Origin: Acidimicrobiia bacterium
GTDB lineage: Bacteria; Actinomycetota; Acidimicrobiia; Acidimicrobiales; AC-14
Direction of reading: 5' to 3'
DNA length: 60,574 nt
NCBI GenBank assembly: GCA_023264995.1
Contig: JAHFUR010000016.1
Coordinates: 1 to 60,574 of the forward strand
The notes under the pieces are model-generated. The model did no database searches. It had not been told where the DNA came from and saw only the letters and a list, made by a program, of their open reading frames with translations. Below are positions 49,311 through 57,575 of this stretch, piece after piece. Position numbers and translations under genes: made by a program. Positions within the stretch are counted from its first letter, which is position 1. Every line of letters starts with the position of its first letter.

Positions 49311-50244
49311 CGCGGCGGCGGGCGCCGGCCCCGTCGCCGCGCCCCACCGCTGGCGGGCCGCCCTCCACCGCTTCGTCCGCCACCCGGCGGGGATGGTCGG
49401 GCTGGCCCTGACCACGCTCGTGGTCGTCGCCGGCGCCCTGGCCGGCCGGGTCACCGCCTCGGACCCGTTCCGCACCGCCGGCGACCCTCTCCTCGCCCCC
49501 TCGAGGGCGCACTGGATGGGCACCGACAACCTGGGCCGAGACATGCTCACGTCGGTCATGCACGGGGCCAAGACCTCGATGGTCGTGGTCCTCGGCGTGA
49601 CCCTGCTCGCCTCGGTCATCGGGCTGGCGGTGGGTGTGGTCGCCGGCTACCGGGGCGGCTGGGTCGACGACTTGCTGATGCGCATCACCGAGCTCTTCCA
49701 GGCCGTGCCCCGGTTCTTCCTGGTCCTGCTCATCGTGGCCCTGTTCGGCGCCGGCCTCGACAACCTGATCTACGTGCTGGCCTTCACGTCGTGGCCGACG
49801 CTGGCGCGCGTGGCCCGGGCCGAAGTCCTGTCCGTACGCGACCGCGACTACGTGGAGGCGGCCCGGTCGATCGGCGCCTCCGATCGGCGGATCGTGCTCC
49901 GCCACGTCCTCCCCAATGTGCTCCCGACCGCGCTGGTCGTCATCGCCCTGACGGGATCGCGGATCATCCTCCTCGAGGCCAGCCTCAGCTTCCTCGGTCT
50001 GGGTGACCCCACGGTGATGAGCTGGGGCTACCTCGTCAGCAACGCCCAGCGTTTCCTGCGGGTGGCCTGGTGGATGTCGGTCTTCCCGGGCCTGGCCATC
50101 GCTCTCGCCGTCCTCGGGATCAACCTCATGAGCGACGCCCTCAACGACGTCCTCGCCGCCTACTCGAAGGCCCCTCGCTCGGCCCGGTGGCGCCGGCGGC
50201 GGTCCCGCCCGGCGTCGTTGCCCGCGCAGCTACCCGTGCGGTAG
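49282..50244 (+). CDS. Oligopeptide ABC importer permease, DppC-like
   Basis: The 320-residue protein from GTG 49282 has the DppC layout: a first helix (GMVGLALTTLVVVAGALAG), the segment SRAHWMGTDNLGRDMLTSVM, and the EAA loop RDRDYVEAARSIGASDRRIV followed by LRHVLPNVLPTALVVIALTG. The C-terminal tail is Arg-rich. No ATPase gene (DppD or DppF) follows; the operon ends here at a strong inverted repeat that includes the stop codon. The ATPases must be encoded elsewhere or shared. Confidence 0.94.
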   Translation: MSTLASATADAAAGAGPVAAPHRWRAALHRFVRHPAGMVGLALTTLVVVAGALAGRVTASDPFRTAGDPLLAPSRAHWMGTDNLGRDMLTSVMHGAKTSMVVVLGVTLLASVIGLAVGVVAGYRGGWVDDLLMRITELFQAVPRFFLVLLIVALFGAGLDNLIYVLAFTSWPTLARVARAEVLSVRDRDYVEAARSIGASDRRIVLRHVLPNVLPTALVVIALTGSRIILLEASLSFLGLGDPTVMSWGYLVSNAQRFLRVAWWMSVFPGLAIALAVLGINLMSDALNDVLAAYSKAPRSARWRRRRSRPASLPAQLPVR

Positions 50245-50258
50245 CTGAGCGGGCAACG
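50216..50258. terminator. Bidirectional terminator through the dppC-like stop codon
   Basis: Bases 50216-50234 and 50240-50258 form two 19-base arms with a single mismatch (G50226 opposite A50248) around a five-base loop. The left arm is coding sequence and the right arm holds the TAG stop. The convergent gene ends at 50273. As with the vapC/rplL structure, the stem overlaps the coding end and there is no T-run. Confidence 0.75.
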
Positions 50259-50272
50259 AGGGTCGGGCCTCT

Positions 50273-51019
50273 CTAGGCCGCGCTACACGCGGCGTGGCCG
50301 ACGATGACGTCGAGGCCGGTGAGGCTCAGCGGGCTGCCGGCCGGGATCTTGAGGTGGACGGCATTCACTTCGCCGGCGTTCTTGGTGGCGGTGCCGGTGT
50401 TGACCTGCTCGTTCAGCGTCAGCGTGCCGACGGAGACCGTGTCGGTCCCAAGGACGACGACGGTGTTGGGGTCGGGCGTAGAGGTGCTCGGCAAAGCCAG
50501 GGGCACTGGCAACGTCGCCAGGAGCGACAGGGACGGCGCGACCGCCGCGGAGCCGGACATGGTCAACCCGGCCTTGTCGGCCCGGCAGTCAGCGTGCACC
50601 CCTTTGAGGTTCAGGAGGTCGAAGAGCAGGCTGATGTCAGCCACGTCGGCGCTGGAAACCGACGACCCAGTCGCGCCGGCCACGTTCTTGGTGCTGACCT
50701 TCGCCGCGTGCGCATTGACCACGCAGGTAGGCGTGAACAGGGAGCACAACGTCGGCACGTAGGCCGACACAAGCGTCTTGGTCGACGCCAGCGCCGAGTT
50801 GGTGGTACTCACCGACGGTGTCTCGGCCAGGTTCACCGGCACGATCCCGAGAGTGAGGGCGGTGGCGGCGCCCGCAGCCTTGACCCCGTAGGCACTGCCG
50901 GTCGCCGTCGTCACCGTCGGCAGCGTGGCGCCTGAGGCGTCGGTGACGACGAACGCCGACAGCGCAGCCGCCACCCCGGCAGTCGTCAGAGCGCGCGACA
51001 AAGTTTGCTTCAATATCAC
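50273..51019 (-). CDS. Secreted protein, choice-of-anchor P-like
   Basis: About 248 residues with a signal peptide (SRALTTAGVAAALSAFVV) and an Ala/Ser/Thr-rich mature part with few charges. The late segments SVGTLTLNEQVNTGTATKN, VNAVHLKIP and GLDVIVGHAACSA resemble exported actinobacterial proteins of the choice-of-anchor P type; Cys pairs (TLCSLFTPTCVVN and DCRAD...HAACSAA) may be oxidised. I prefer GTG 51019, ten bases after AGGAGG; TTG 51028 is too close to it. A GC hairpin sits just upstream of the ribosome site. The function is unknown, and the gene is unrelated to its respiratory neighbours. Confidence 0.6.
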   Translation of the reverse strand: MILKQTLSRALTTAGVAAALSAFVVTDASGATLPTVTTATGSAYGVKAAGAATALTLGIVPVNLAETPSVSTTNSALASTKTLVSAYVPTLCSLFTPTCVVNAHAAKVSTKNVAGATGSSVSSADVADISLLFDLLNLKGVHADCRADKAGLTMSGSAAVAPSLSLLATLPVPLALPSTSTPDPNTVVVLGTDTVSVGTLTLNEQVNTGTATKNAGEVNAVHLKIPAGSPLSLTGLDVIVGHAACSAA

Positions 51020-51028
51020 GTTTGGCAA

Positions 51029-51216
51029 TCCTCCTATTGGCCCGGTGCACTCCCGGGCGCAGCCCCCGTCACCCGCATTTCGAATGACAGCCGCATTGAA
51101 GCATAGGTCGAGTACGGATTACCAGATATGGAATCAATTTCACTACTATTGCCTAGACGAATTGGTACATTGTCTGCGCACTAATTGCGCCGGACATCTA
51201 GCAACAACTCATCGAG
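51029..51216. other. AT-richer spacer at the break between nuoD and nuoE
   Basis: No gene is seen. Bases 51121-51180 have 24 G or C of 60, far below the roughly 70 percent of the surroundings. The stretch probably carries the promoter of the secreted protein (for example TTGATT and TACTCG 17 bases apart on the minus strand). It could also be a remnant of the event that separated nuoD from nuoE. A hairpin GCCCGG/CCGGGC lies at about 51044-51062. Confidence 0.4.
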
Positions 51217-51233
51217 CCCGCGCGTGGAGCGGG
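51217..51233 (-). terminator. Hairpin after nuoD of the second complex I
   Basis: On the minus strand CCCGC-tccacgc-GCGGG begins nine bases after the nuoD stop and is followed by a T-richer stretch (GAGTTGTTGCTAG). It would end the operon that starts upstream of the ferredoxin gene and isolate it from the spacer. Confidence 0.4.
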
Positions 51234-51241
51234 ACCGGCGA

Positions 51242-52546
51242 TCAGCGGTCGACTTCGCCCATGATGGGGTCGATGGTGGAGATGACGGCCACCGCGTCGG
51301 CAATGAGGGCGCCCCGGATCATGTGGGGCAGGGCCTGGAGGTTCACGAACGACGGGCCGCGGATGTGCATGCGGTACGGCTTCGAGCTCCCGTCGGACAC
51401 CATGTAGCAACCGAGCTCGCCACGGGGGGACTCGACGGCCACGTAGACCTCGCCCTCGGGCACCCGGAAGCCCTCGGTGAAGATCTTGAAGTGGTGGATG
51501 AGCGCCTCCATCGACTCGTCGATGCGGGCTCGCGGTGGCGGGGTGACCTTCTTGTCCTGCACCCGGTAATCGCCCTGTGGCATCTTGTCGAGGATCTGGT
51601 GAATGATCTTGATCGACTCGCGGATCTCGTTCAGCCGGATGGCGTACCGGTCGAAGGTGTCGCCGTAGCTGCCCACGATCACGTCGAAATCGACCTGGTC
51701 GTAGTAGAGGTACGGCTGGTCACGGCGCAGGTCCCAGGGCATGCCGGTCGACCGCAGGATGGGCCCGGTCACGCCCAGGGCCAAGCACTCCTCGGTGGTG
51801 ATGACGCCGACGCCCTGGGTCCGCTCCTGCCAGATGGGCTGGCCGGTGAGCAGGGTGTCGTACTCGTCGAGGCGCTGCGGGAAGACCTCGAGGATCTTGA
51901 GCACGTCGTCGCGCCAGCCCTCGGGAAGGTCGACGGCGACCCCACCCGGGCGGATGTAATTGTGGTTCATCCGCAGGCCGGTGACCTTCTCGAAGAAGGC
52001 CAGGATCATCTCCCGCTCCCGGAACCCGTAGATCATCATGGACACGGCGCCGAGGTCCATGCCGTTGGTGGCCAGCCAGACCACCTGGGACGACATCCGG
52101 TTCAGCTCGCACATGAGCATGCGGATCCAGGTGGCCCGGGGCGGCAGCTCGATGTCGAGCAGCTTCTCCGTGGCCAGGCTGAACACCAGCTCGTTGAAGA
52201 GCGGGGAGATGTAGTCCATCCGGGTGGTGTTCGTGGGCCCCTGGAGGTACGTCAGCTCCTCACCGGTCTTCTCCATGCCGGTGTGGAGGTAGCCCATCAC
52301 CGGCTTGCAGCGGAGCACGGTCTCACCCTGGAGCTCCATCATCACCCGGAGCACGCCGTGGGTGCTGGGGTGCTGGGGCCCCATGTTGATGATCATGGTG
52401 TCGTGGTCGGTGGGCACCTCCTCGATACCCTCGGGCAGGTGGGGGATCCGCAGCACGGCGCCGACCTCGCGGAGGTACTCGACGCCGGCGGTGCGCGACT
52501 TCGGGAGCAGCTCCTGGTCGCCCTCGGAGGTTTCGGCGACGGTCAT
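51242..52546 (-). CDS. nuoD: Complex I subunit NuoD (14-subunit enzyme)
   Basis: The 434-residue protein has MIINMGPQHPSTHGVLRVMM, GYLHTGMEKTGEELTYLQGP, TNTTRMDYISPLFNELVFSL and CELNRMSSQVVWLATNGMDL, ending ISTIDPIMGEVDR. It forms the quinone pocket with NuoB. It is longer than the NuoD of the first operon (389 residues). It is the last gene of the operon; nuoE, its normal neighbour, lies 4.7 kb away beyond the importer genes. Confidence 0.96.
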   Translation of the reverse strand: MTVAETSEGDQELLPKSRTAGVEYLREVGAVLRIPHLPEGIEEVPTDHDTMIINMGPQHPSTHGVLRVMMELQGETVLRCKPVMGYLHTGMEKTGEELTYLQGPTNTTRMDYISPLFNELVFSLATEKLLDIELPPRATWIRMLMCELNRMSSQVVWLATNGMDLGAVSMMIYGFREREMILAFFEKVTGLRMNHNYIRPGGVAVDLPEGWRDDVLKILEVFPQRLDEYDTLLTGQPIWQERTQGVGVITTEECLALGVTGPILRSTGMPWDLRRDQPYLYYDQVDFDVIVGSYGDTFDRYAIRLNEIRESIKIIHQILDKMPQGDYRVQDKKVTPPPRARIDESMEALIHHFKIFTEGFRVPEGEVYVAVESPRGELGCYMVSDGSSKPYRMHIRGPSFVNLQALPHMIRGALIADAVAVISTIDPIMGEVDR

Positions 52547-52559
52547 TCGGCGTGCTCGG

Positions 52560-53072
52560 TCATCGTGCGGGTGGTGCCCCCTTGAACTGGACCGGGATGC
52601 GGCCGAACCCGAAGTCCTTGCGCAGCGGGTGGCCCTCCCAGTCGTCCGGCATGAGGATGCGGGACAGGTCGGGATGGCCGGTGAAGACCACCCCGAACAT
52701 GTCGTAGGTCTCCCGCTCCATGGCCTCGGTGCCGGGGTGGAGCTGGAAGATCGACGGCAGGGCCGGATCGGCCTCGGGCACCTGCACCCGGACCCGGATG
52801 CGCCGGCGGGTGTCGGTGGCCAGCAGGTTCACGACGACCTCGAAGCGCTCCCGTGTGACGCCCGCCGGCAGCTCACGCTCCATGTACGGCTGGTAGTCGG
52901 CCCCAGTCAGGTCGACACAGACCCGGTAGCCGTCGTCGTAGAGCAAGCCGACGAGGTCGAGGTAGTCGGCCCGCTCGGGGAACACCACCAGCTGGCCACG
53001 CGACAGCGCCGACGGCGCGCCGTGGACCAGTTCCGCCTCGTCCTCAGCAGGCTGGCCGTCGGGCTCGTCCAC
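52560..53072 (-). CDS. nuoC: Complex I subunit NuoC (14-subunit enzyme)
   Basis: The 170-residue protein from GTG 53072 has the 30-kDa signature MERETYDMFGVVFTGHPDLS and the C-terminal WEGHPLRKDFGFG. The acidic insert found in the NuoC of the first operon is absent. It ends 13 bases before nuoD. Confidence 0.93.
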   Translation of the reverse strand: MDEPDGQPAEDEAELVHGAPSALSRGQLVVFPERADYLDLVGLLYDDGYRVCVDLTGADYQPYMERELPAGVTRERFEVVVNLLATDTRRRIRVRVQVPEADPALPSIFQLHPGTEAMERETYDMFGVVFTGHPDLSRILMPDDWEGHPLRKDFGFGRIPVQFKGAPPAR

Positions 53073-53111
53073 ACCCCGACACTAGACCGCCGGCGAGGAG
53101 CGGGCGGCGAC

Positions 53112-53653
<542 letters not shown>

Positions 53654-53654
<1 letters not shown>

Positions 53655-54115
53655 CAGGCCGCTCCCTGCTCGACGGTGGGTGCTCGCCCTTCGGAGCCGA
53701 CCCGCCGCACGGTGGAGTCGGTGGTCCGCCGAGCGTCGACGAGCGGGCTCAACACCTTGGCCGGCCCCCAGTTCAGGGCGCCGTTGCCGATCAGGTAGAT
53801 GAACGACACGAACACGGCGACGGCGAAGATCACCATCTCCCAGAGGCCGAAGGCACCGAGCCGGCGGAAGACCACGGCCCAGGGGTAGAGGAAGATGATC
53901 TCGATGTCGAAGACGATGAAGATCATGGCCACCAGGTAGAAGCGCACCGGGAAGCGCTCCGGCGGCTCCCGGTCGGGCACGATGCCGCACTCATAGGGCG
54001 CCGACTTGGCCAGCGTGGGGTGCTTGGGGCCGAGCAGCTTCGACGCAATGATGGACATCCCGGCGAACAGCGTCGCCAGGATCAGCATCACCAGGAGGGG
54101 CAGGTACTGGGCCAT
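53654..54115 (-). CDS. nuoA: Complex I membrane subunit NuoA (14-subunit enzyme)
   Basis: The 153-residue subunit has three membrane helices, the loop [20 protein letters not shown], and [20 protein letters not shown] with the acidic pair of the E-channel. A hydrophilic tail of about 35 residues ([20 protein letters not shown]) is longer than usual. It lies 16 bases after an unassigned membrane protein that ends the cytochrome operon, so complex I and the quinol oxidising complex appear cotranscribed. Confidence 0.95.
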
Positions 54116-54131
54116 GGGTTCCGGCCCGAGC

Positions 54132-54890
54132 CTACTGCTTGGCCGCGGCCTGGAGGGCCATGAGCTCCTTGTCGCGGGTGTGCAGCTGGTAGACGAGCAG
54201 CCCGAACAGCAGCCCGCAGGCGATGGTGAACACCGCGGGGTTCAAGCGCAGGCTGCCCAGGTCGCGCACCATCACGACCGACACCGGCGTGGCGCCGGGA
54301 TCGACCTTGGGCTTCGGTGGTGCGGCCCCCGGTATGGCTTCCTGGTGGGCCACGGCCTGGACCTGGATCACCAGGTAGTGGACCCGGTGGAAGAGGTTGA
54401 GCGGCCGGAAGTTGAAGACACCGAACGGCCCGTAGGTGTTCCCGCCCTTCTCGACGGCCGCCACCGGGAGGAAGTCGGCGGAGCTCTTGAACGTGCCACC
54501 GCCCTTGCTCCCGCCGGTCAGGGCGTTGTCCGAGATCGGCAGGGCGTCGGCCACGGCCGGGTCGGCGAGGTCGAGCTTCTTCCAGTCGAGCGGGTACCCG
54601 TCGAGGATCGTGCCACCGACCTGGCCGGGGTCACCCTGGACCTGGAACTTCGGCACCCAGGTCGGGGCCTTCCCCTTCGGGCCGATGCCGTAGACCCACC
54701 AGACCGAGCCGATGATGACCAGGAAGCCGGTGAGGCCGGCGGCGGCGGTCTGGAAGCCCAACCGGCCGCCCAGGTTGGTGCCCAGGATCAGGAAGCCCGA
54801 GCCGCACAGGATGACCACGGCGGTCAGGACGTAGAGCCCACCTCGGACCTGCGGGTTCCAGGTGAGGCCGAGGAGCAGAGTGTGCAGCAT
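54132..54890 (-). CDS. Unassigned membrane protein between the cytochrome and nuo genes
   Basis: The 252-residue protein has two N-terminal membrane helices (YVLTAVVILCGSGFLILGTN and FQTAAAGLTGFLVIIGSVWW), a soluble region of about 150 residues starting YGIGPKGKAPTWVPKFQVQG, and a C-terminal helix (PAVFTIACGLLFGLLVYQL) with a short charged tail. No cofactor motif is seen. Its ATG overlaps the stop of the diheme cytochrome gene (ATGA), so the two are translationally coupled. I infer an accessory subunit of the quinol:cytochrome c reductase. Confidence 0.75.
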   Translation of the reverse strand: MLHTLLLGLTWNPQVRGGLYVLTAVVILCGSGFLILGTNLGGRLGFQTAAAGLTGFLVIIGSVWWVYGIGPKGKAPTWVPKFQVQGDPGQVGGTILDGYPLDWKKLDLADPAVADALPISDNALTGGSKGGGTFKSSADFLPVAAVEKGGNTYGPFGVFNFRPLNLFHRVHYLVIQVQAVAHQEAIPGAAPPKPKVDPGATPVSVVMVRDLGSLRLNPAVFTIACGLLFGLLVYQLHTRDKELMALQAAAKQ

Positions 54891-55894
54891 CAGAGTGTCC
54901 GCTCGTAGTTGACGATGGCCTTGATCTGGTCGTCGGTGAGCATGTCGCCGAAGAATGGCATGCGGCCGGAGCTGATGCCGCGCTGGCCGTACTGCTTGCC
55001 GACCTCGACCGTGTCGGTGACCCAGCTGATCTGCTGCGCGATGGTGGGGAACTGCCGGAGCGTGGCGCCGCCGGTGAGGTCAGGGCCCAAGGCGCCGCCG
55101 CCCTGTACTCCCGGCTTGCCATAGGACGCACCCTGGGTGTGGCACCGGGCGCAGAACGCCTCGAAGAGGGTCTTCCCGTCGGTGCCGTACTGCGCCAGGT
55201 TGGCGTCCTGCACCTGCTTGGGGTCGAGCTTGATGCTGTCCAGGTACGCGATGAGGTCCGACAGTTGCTGGTCGTTCAGGGCGCCACCACCCTTGATGCC
55301 CCAGGGGGGCATGGGCGTGCCGGCCCGGCCATAGGTGAGGATGAAGAGCACCTCGTCGGGCCGGTACCGCAGCATGACGGTGTTGAGCGGCGGCGCCGTC
55401 CACTGGACCTGCTGGGGCAGGGCGTCAGGGTTGGCCGGGTCGGTCAGGGTGAAGGCGGCGACCCCGCCGACGCCCTTCTTGCCGTGGCAGTTCTCGCACC
55501 CGTAGTGCGGCTCACGCGGCGTCGGCGGCTCCCCGGGCGAGGCCTGGAAGTACCACTCCCCCCGCTTGATGGCCTCCTCGGCGAAGTAGGCCTTGCCCCG
55601 GTCGAGGCCGGCGCCCGTCTGGCGGAACGGCTCCCGCACCCAGTACACGGGCAGGGCGACCGCGGGGATGGCCAGGGTGGCAAACGCCCACCAGAGGTAC
55701 TTGGTGAGCCGCTTGCCCTCCATGCCCTCGTCGTCGTAATAGAGCTTGCGGTTGGGAGCGGTGACCAGCTCCGTACCGGGCTCGTAGGTGCGCTTGGACG
55801 CGCTGAGCAGGAAGATGACCCAGCCGACGAGCATGGCCAGGACGACGGCGAGGCCGATCCGCTGCTGTGAGGACACTGCGAGAAGTTGGGTCAC
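54890..55894 (-). CDS. Membrane-anchored diheme cytochrome c
   Basis: About 334 residues. Two membrane helices (IGLAVVLAMLVGWVIFLLS near 12-31 and LWWAFATLAIPAVALPVYWV near 67-86) precede two c-type domains. The first heme site is CENCH at 133-137 and the second is CARCH at 248-252; candidate Met ligands are in TPMPPWG and SGRMPFFG. It lies one base after the Rieske gene and takes the place of cytochrome f or c1, receiving electrons from the Rieske centre. The start is GTG 55894; GTG 55870 is possible. The frame stays open upstream only as an antisense shadow of the Rieske gene. Confidence 0.9.
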   Translation of the reverse strand: MTQLLAVSSQQRIGLAVVLAMLVGWVIFLLSASKRTYEPGTELVTAPNRKLYYDDEGMEGKRLTKYLWWAFATLAIPAVALPVYWVREPFRQTGAGLDRGKAYFAEEAIKRGEWYFQASPGEPPTPREPHYGCENCHGKKGVGGVAAFTLTDPANPDALPQQVQWTAPPLNTVMLRYRPDEVLFILTYGRAGTPMPPWGIKGGGALNDQQLSDLIAYLDSIKLDPKQVQDANLAQYGTDGKTLFEAFCARCHTQGASYGKPGVQGGGALGPDLTGGATLRQFPTIAQQISWVTDTVEVGKQYGQRGISSGRMPFFGDMLTDDQIKAIVNYERTL

Positions 55895-55895
55895 A

Positions 55896-56768
55896 TCAAT
55901 GCTCGGACGCGGCACCGATGCAGTGGGGGCCTTCGGCTTCCTGGCCCGTGGTGTTGGTGCCGATCGGCGGGCCGGGGATGACGGCCTTGGTGTCGACGAC
56001 GAGGATCCCACCGTCGACCGAGGCGGCGAAGCGATCGAGGCCTCGCGGGGCCGGGCCACCCTTCTTCTCGCCCACCCGGTTGTACTGCGACCCGTGGCAC
56101 GGGCATTCGAACCATTGGGAGGTCTTGCACCACGGGACCCGGCACCCGAGATGGACGCACTTCTGGTACAGGGCCACCACGCCGTCGTTGTACCCCTCGA
56201 CCACGGCCGTGTAGGCCAGGATCTTCTTGGCCTTCTCGACCCCCTCCTTGGGGTAGGGGTTGATGTAGAGACGGCCGGCGGCCAGGTAGAAGGGCTCCTT
56301 CTTGGTGGCGATGTCGGCCAGGATGTCGTCGATCTTGCCCACTCGGATCTTCGAGCCGAACCCACCCGACAACGACGGCCAGAGCATGGCGACGCAGGCG
56401 GCGCCGAAGCCCGAGAGGGTCAGGGCGAAGGTGGTGACGATGCCCCGGTTCAGCACCTGGCGCCGGGTCACGCCCAGGGCCTCTTCGTCGAGGGGGGCGG
56501 GGAGGGGCGCCGGCGGAACATCGGGGGTGGCGACCTGGGAGCCCCGCCGGTCGAGGGCGACGGTGCGCTCGAGCTCGCGGCCGGACGCGGACGCGTGACC
56601 GACGGGCACGGGCAGGTTGGCCGTGGCCGCCTCGGCCCGTTCCTCGATGCTCGGCGCGGCCTCGGCGGCGCGCTCCGCGTCGCGCCGGCGGGCCGTCGCG
56701 AACACGAAGACGAACATCAGGCCCAGGAGGGCCACGATCGCCAGAAGGAAGATGGTGCTGCTGTCCAA
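55896..56768 (-). CDS. Rieske [2Fe-2S] protein of a quinol:cytochrome c reductase
   Basis: The 290-residue protein has an N-terminal membrane helix (TIFLLAIVALLGLMFVFVFA), a long polar linker, a TRRQVLNRG segment before a second helix (TFALTLSGFGAACVAMLW), and the Rieske fold with CVHLGCRVPWC and FECPCHGSQYN. These give the two Cys and two His ligands plus the disulfide pair. The RR before the second helix fits Tat export of the folded cluster domain. Two helices before the cluster domain recall actinobacterial QcrA, which has three. Confidence 0.93.
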   Translation of the reverse strand: MDSSTIFLLAIVALLGLMFVFVFATARRRDAERAAEAAPSIEERAEAATANLPVPVGHASASGRELERTVALDRRGSQVATPDVPPAPLPAPLDEEALGVTRRQVLNRGIVTTFALTLSGFGAACVAMLWPSLSGGFGSKIRVGKIDDILADIATKKEPFYLAAGRLYINPYPKEGVEKAKKILAYTAVVEGYNDGVVALYQKCVHLGCRVPWCKTSQWFECPCHGSQYNRVGEKKGGPAPRGLDRFAASVDGGILVVDTKAVIPGPPIGTNTTGQEAEGPHCIGAASEH

Positions 56769-56791
56769 CAGTGCTCCTAAGAAGTCCGGCT

Positions 56792-57553
56792 CTAGAGGTC
56801 GAAGAACACGCCGTCACGCCACGGGAACGTGAAGTTGAACCCAGGGCCACGGAACAGCGTGCCGATGATCACGAGGACGGCCCAGAACATGAAGAAGAGG
56901 GTGAAAAGGGAGATGGCGAACTTGCGGTCTTCCGGCTTGCTGCTCGGGTTCTTGTCGATGTACGGAGCCAGCATGAGGGCGAAGATGCCGATACCGGGGA
57001 TGGTCACCCCGGCCACCATGGGGTGGAACATGGTGAGGAGCTCCTGGAGGCCCAGGAAGTACCAGGGGGCCTTGGAGGGGTTGGGGGTGAAGTTGAAGTT
57101 GGCCGCGGCCAGGAACGGCGCGTTGACCATGGCCGAGAACACCAGCAGGAAGGCGCTGCACGCCAGGCAGGCGATGAACTCGCCGATGAGCAGGTGGGGC
57201 CAGGTGTGCACCTTGTCGGTGGGGGTGGCCTTGACGTCCTGGATGGAACCGGCCTTGACGACAGTGAGGAGCCGCTGGGTGTGACCCTCGGGGCCCTTGG
57301 CCACGGGGGCCGGGGCCGTGGCGACCGCGGTGGCCGCGGCCGCAGTGGCCGCCGCGCCGGTGGTGGCCGGCGTGGCCGCCGCCCCGCCTCCCCCGCCCGT
57401 GCGGGCCAGCAGGCCGGCGGGGATCTTGCTGCCGTCGTCGGCCGTGGCCTCGCCGCCGGCGGCTGGCGCGGCCCCGCCGCCGGCGGGGGGCGCGCCCAAT
57501 GCGGCCCGCCGCTCTGCCGACCGCTTGAGCAGGTGCTCGGGGACTTCCGTCAC
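56792..57553 (-). CDS. Cytochrome b C-terminal-domain protein (subunit IV-like)
   Basis: The 253-residue protein starts MTEVPEHLLKRSAERRAALG, then has about 70 residues of Ala/Gly/Pro-rich linker. The membrane part has three helices (LIGEFIACLACSAFLLVFSA, VAGVTIPGIGIFALMLAP and ISLFTLFFMFWAVLVIIGTL), as in subunit IV of cytochrome b6f. No heme His ligands are expected or seen. At the quinol site the usual PEWY is APWY (residues 162-165). The N-terminal 20 residues are almost the same as those of the monoheme cytochrome at 59679. It follows the b6-like gene by 22 bases. Confidence 0.9.
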   Translation of the reverse strand: MTEVPEHLLKRSAERRAALGAPPAGGGAAPAAGGEATADDGSKIPAGLLARTGGGGGAAATPATTGAAATAAAATAVATAPAPVAKGPEGHTQRLLTVVKAGSIQDVKATPTDKVHTWPHLLIGEFIACLACSAFLLVFSAMVNAPFLAAANFNFTPNPSKAPWYFLGLQELLTMFHPMVAGVTIPGIGIFALMLAPYIDKNPSSKPEDRKFAISLFTLFFMFWAVLVIIGTLFRGPGFNFTFPWRDGVFFDL

Positions 57554-57575
57554 AGTGACCTCCCTGCGAGATGCA

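Noticed and set aside
46513-51241. Insertion sequence or composite transposon between nuoD and nuoE
   Set aside because: No transposase, integrase, terminal inverted repeat or target-site duplication can be seen. The block is described as an interruption of unknown origin.
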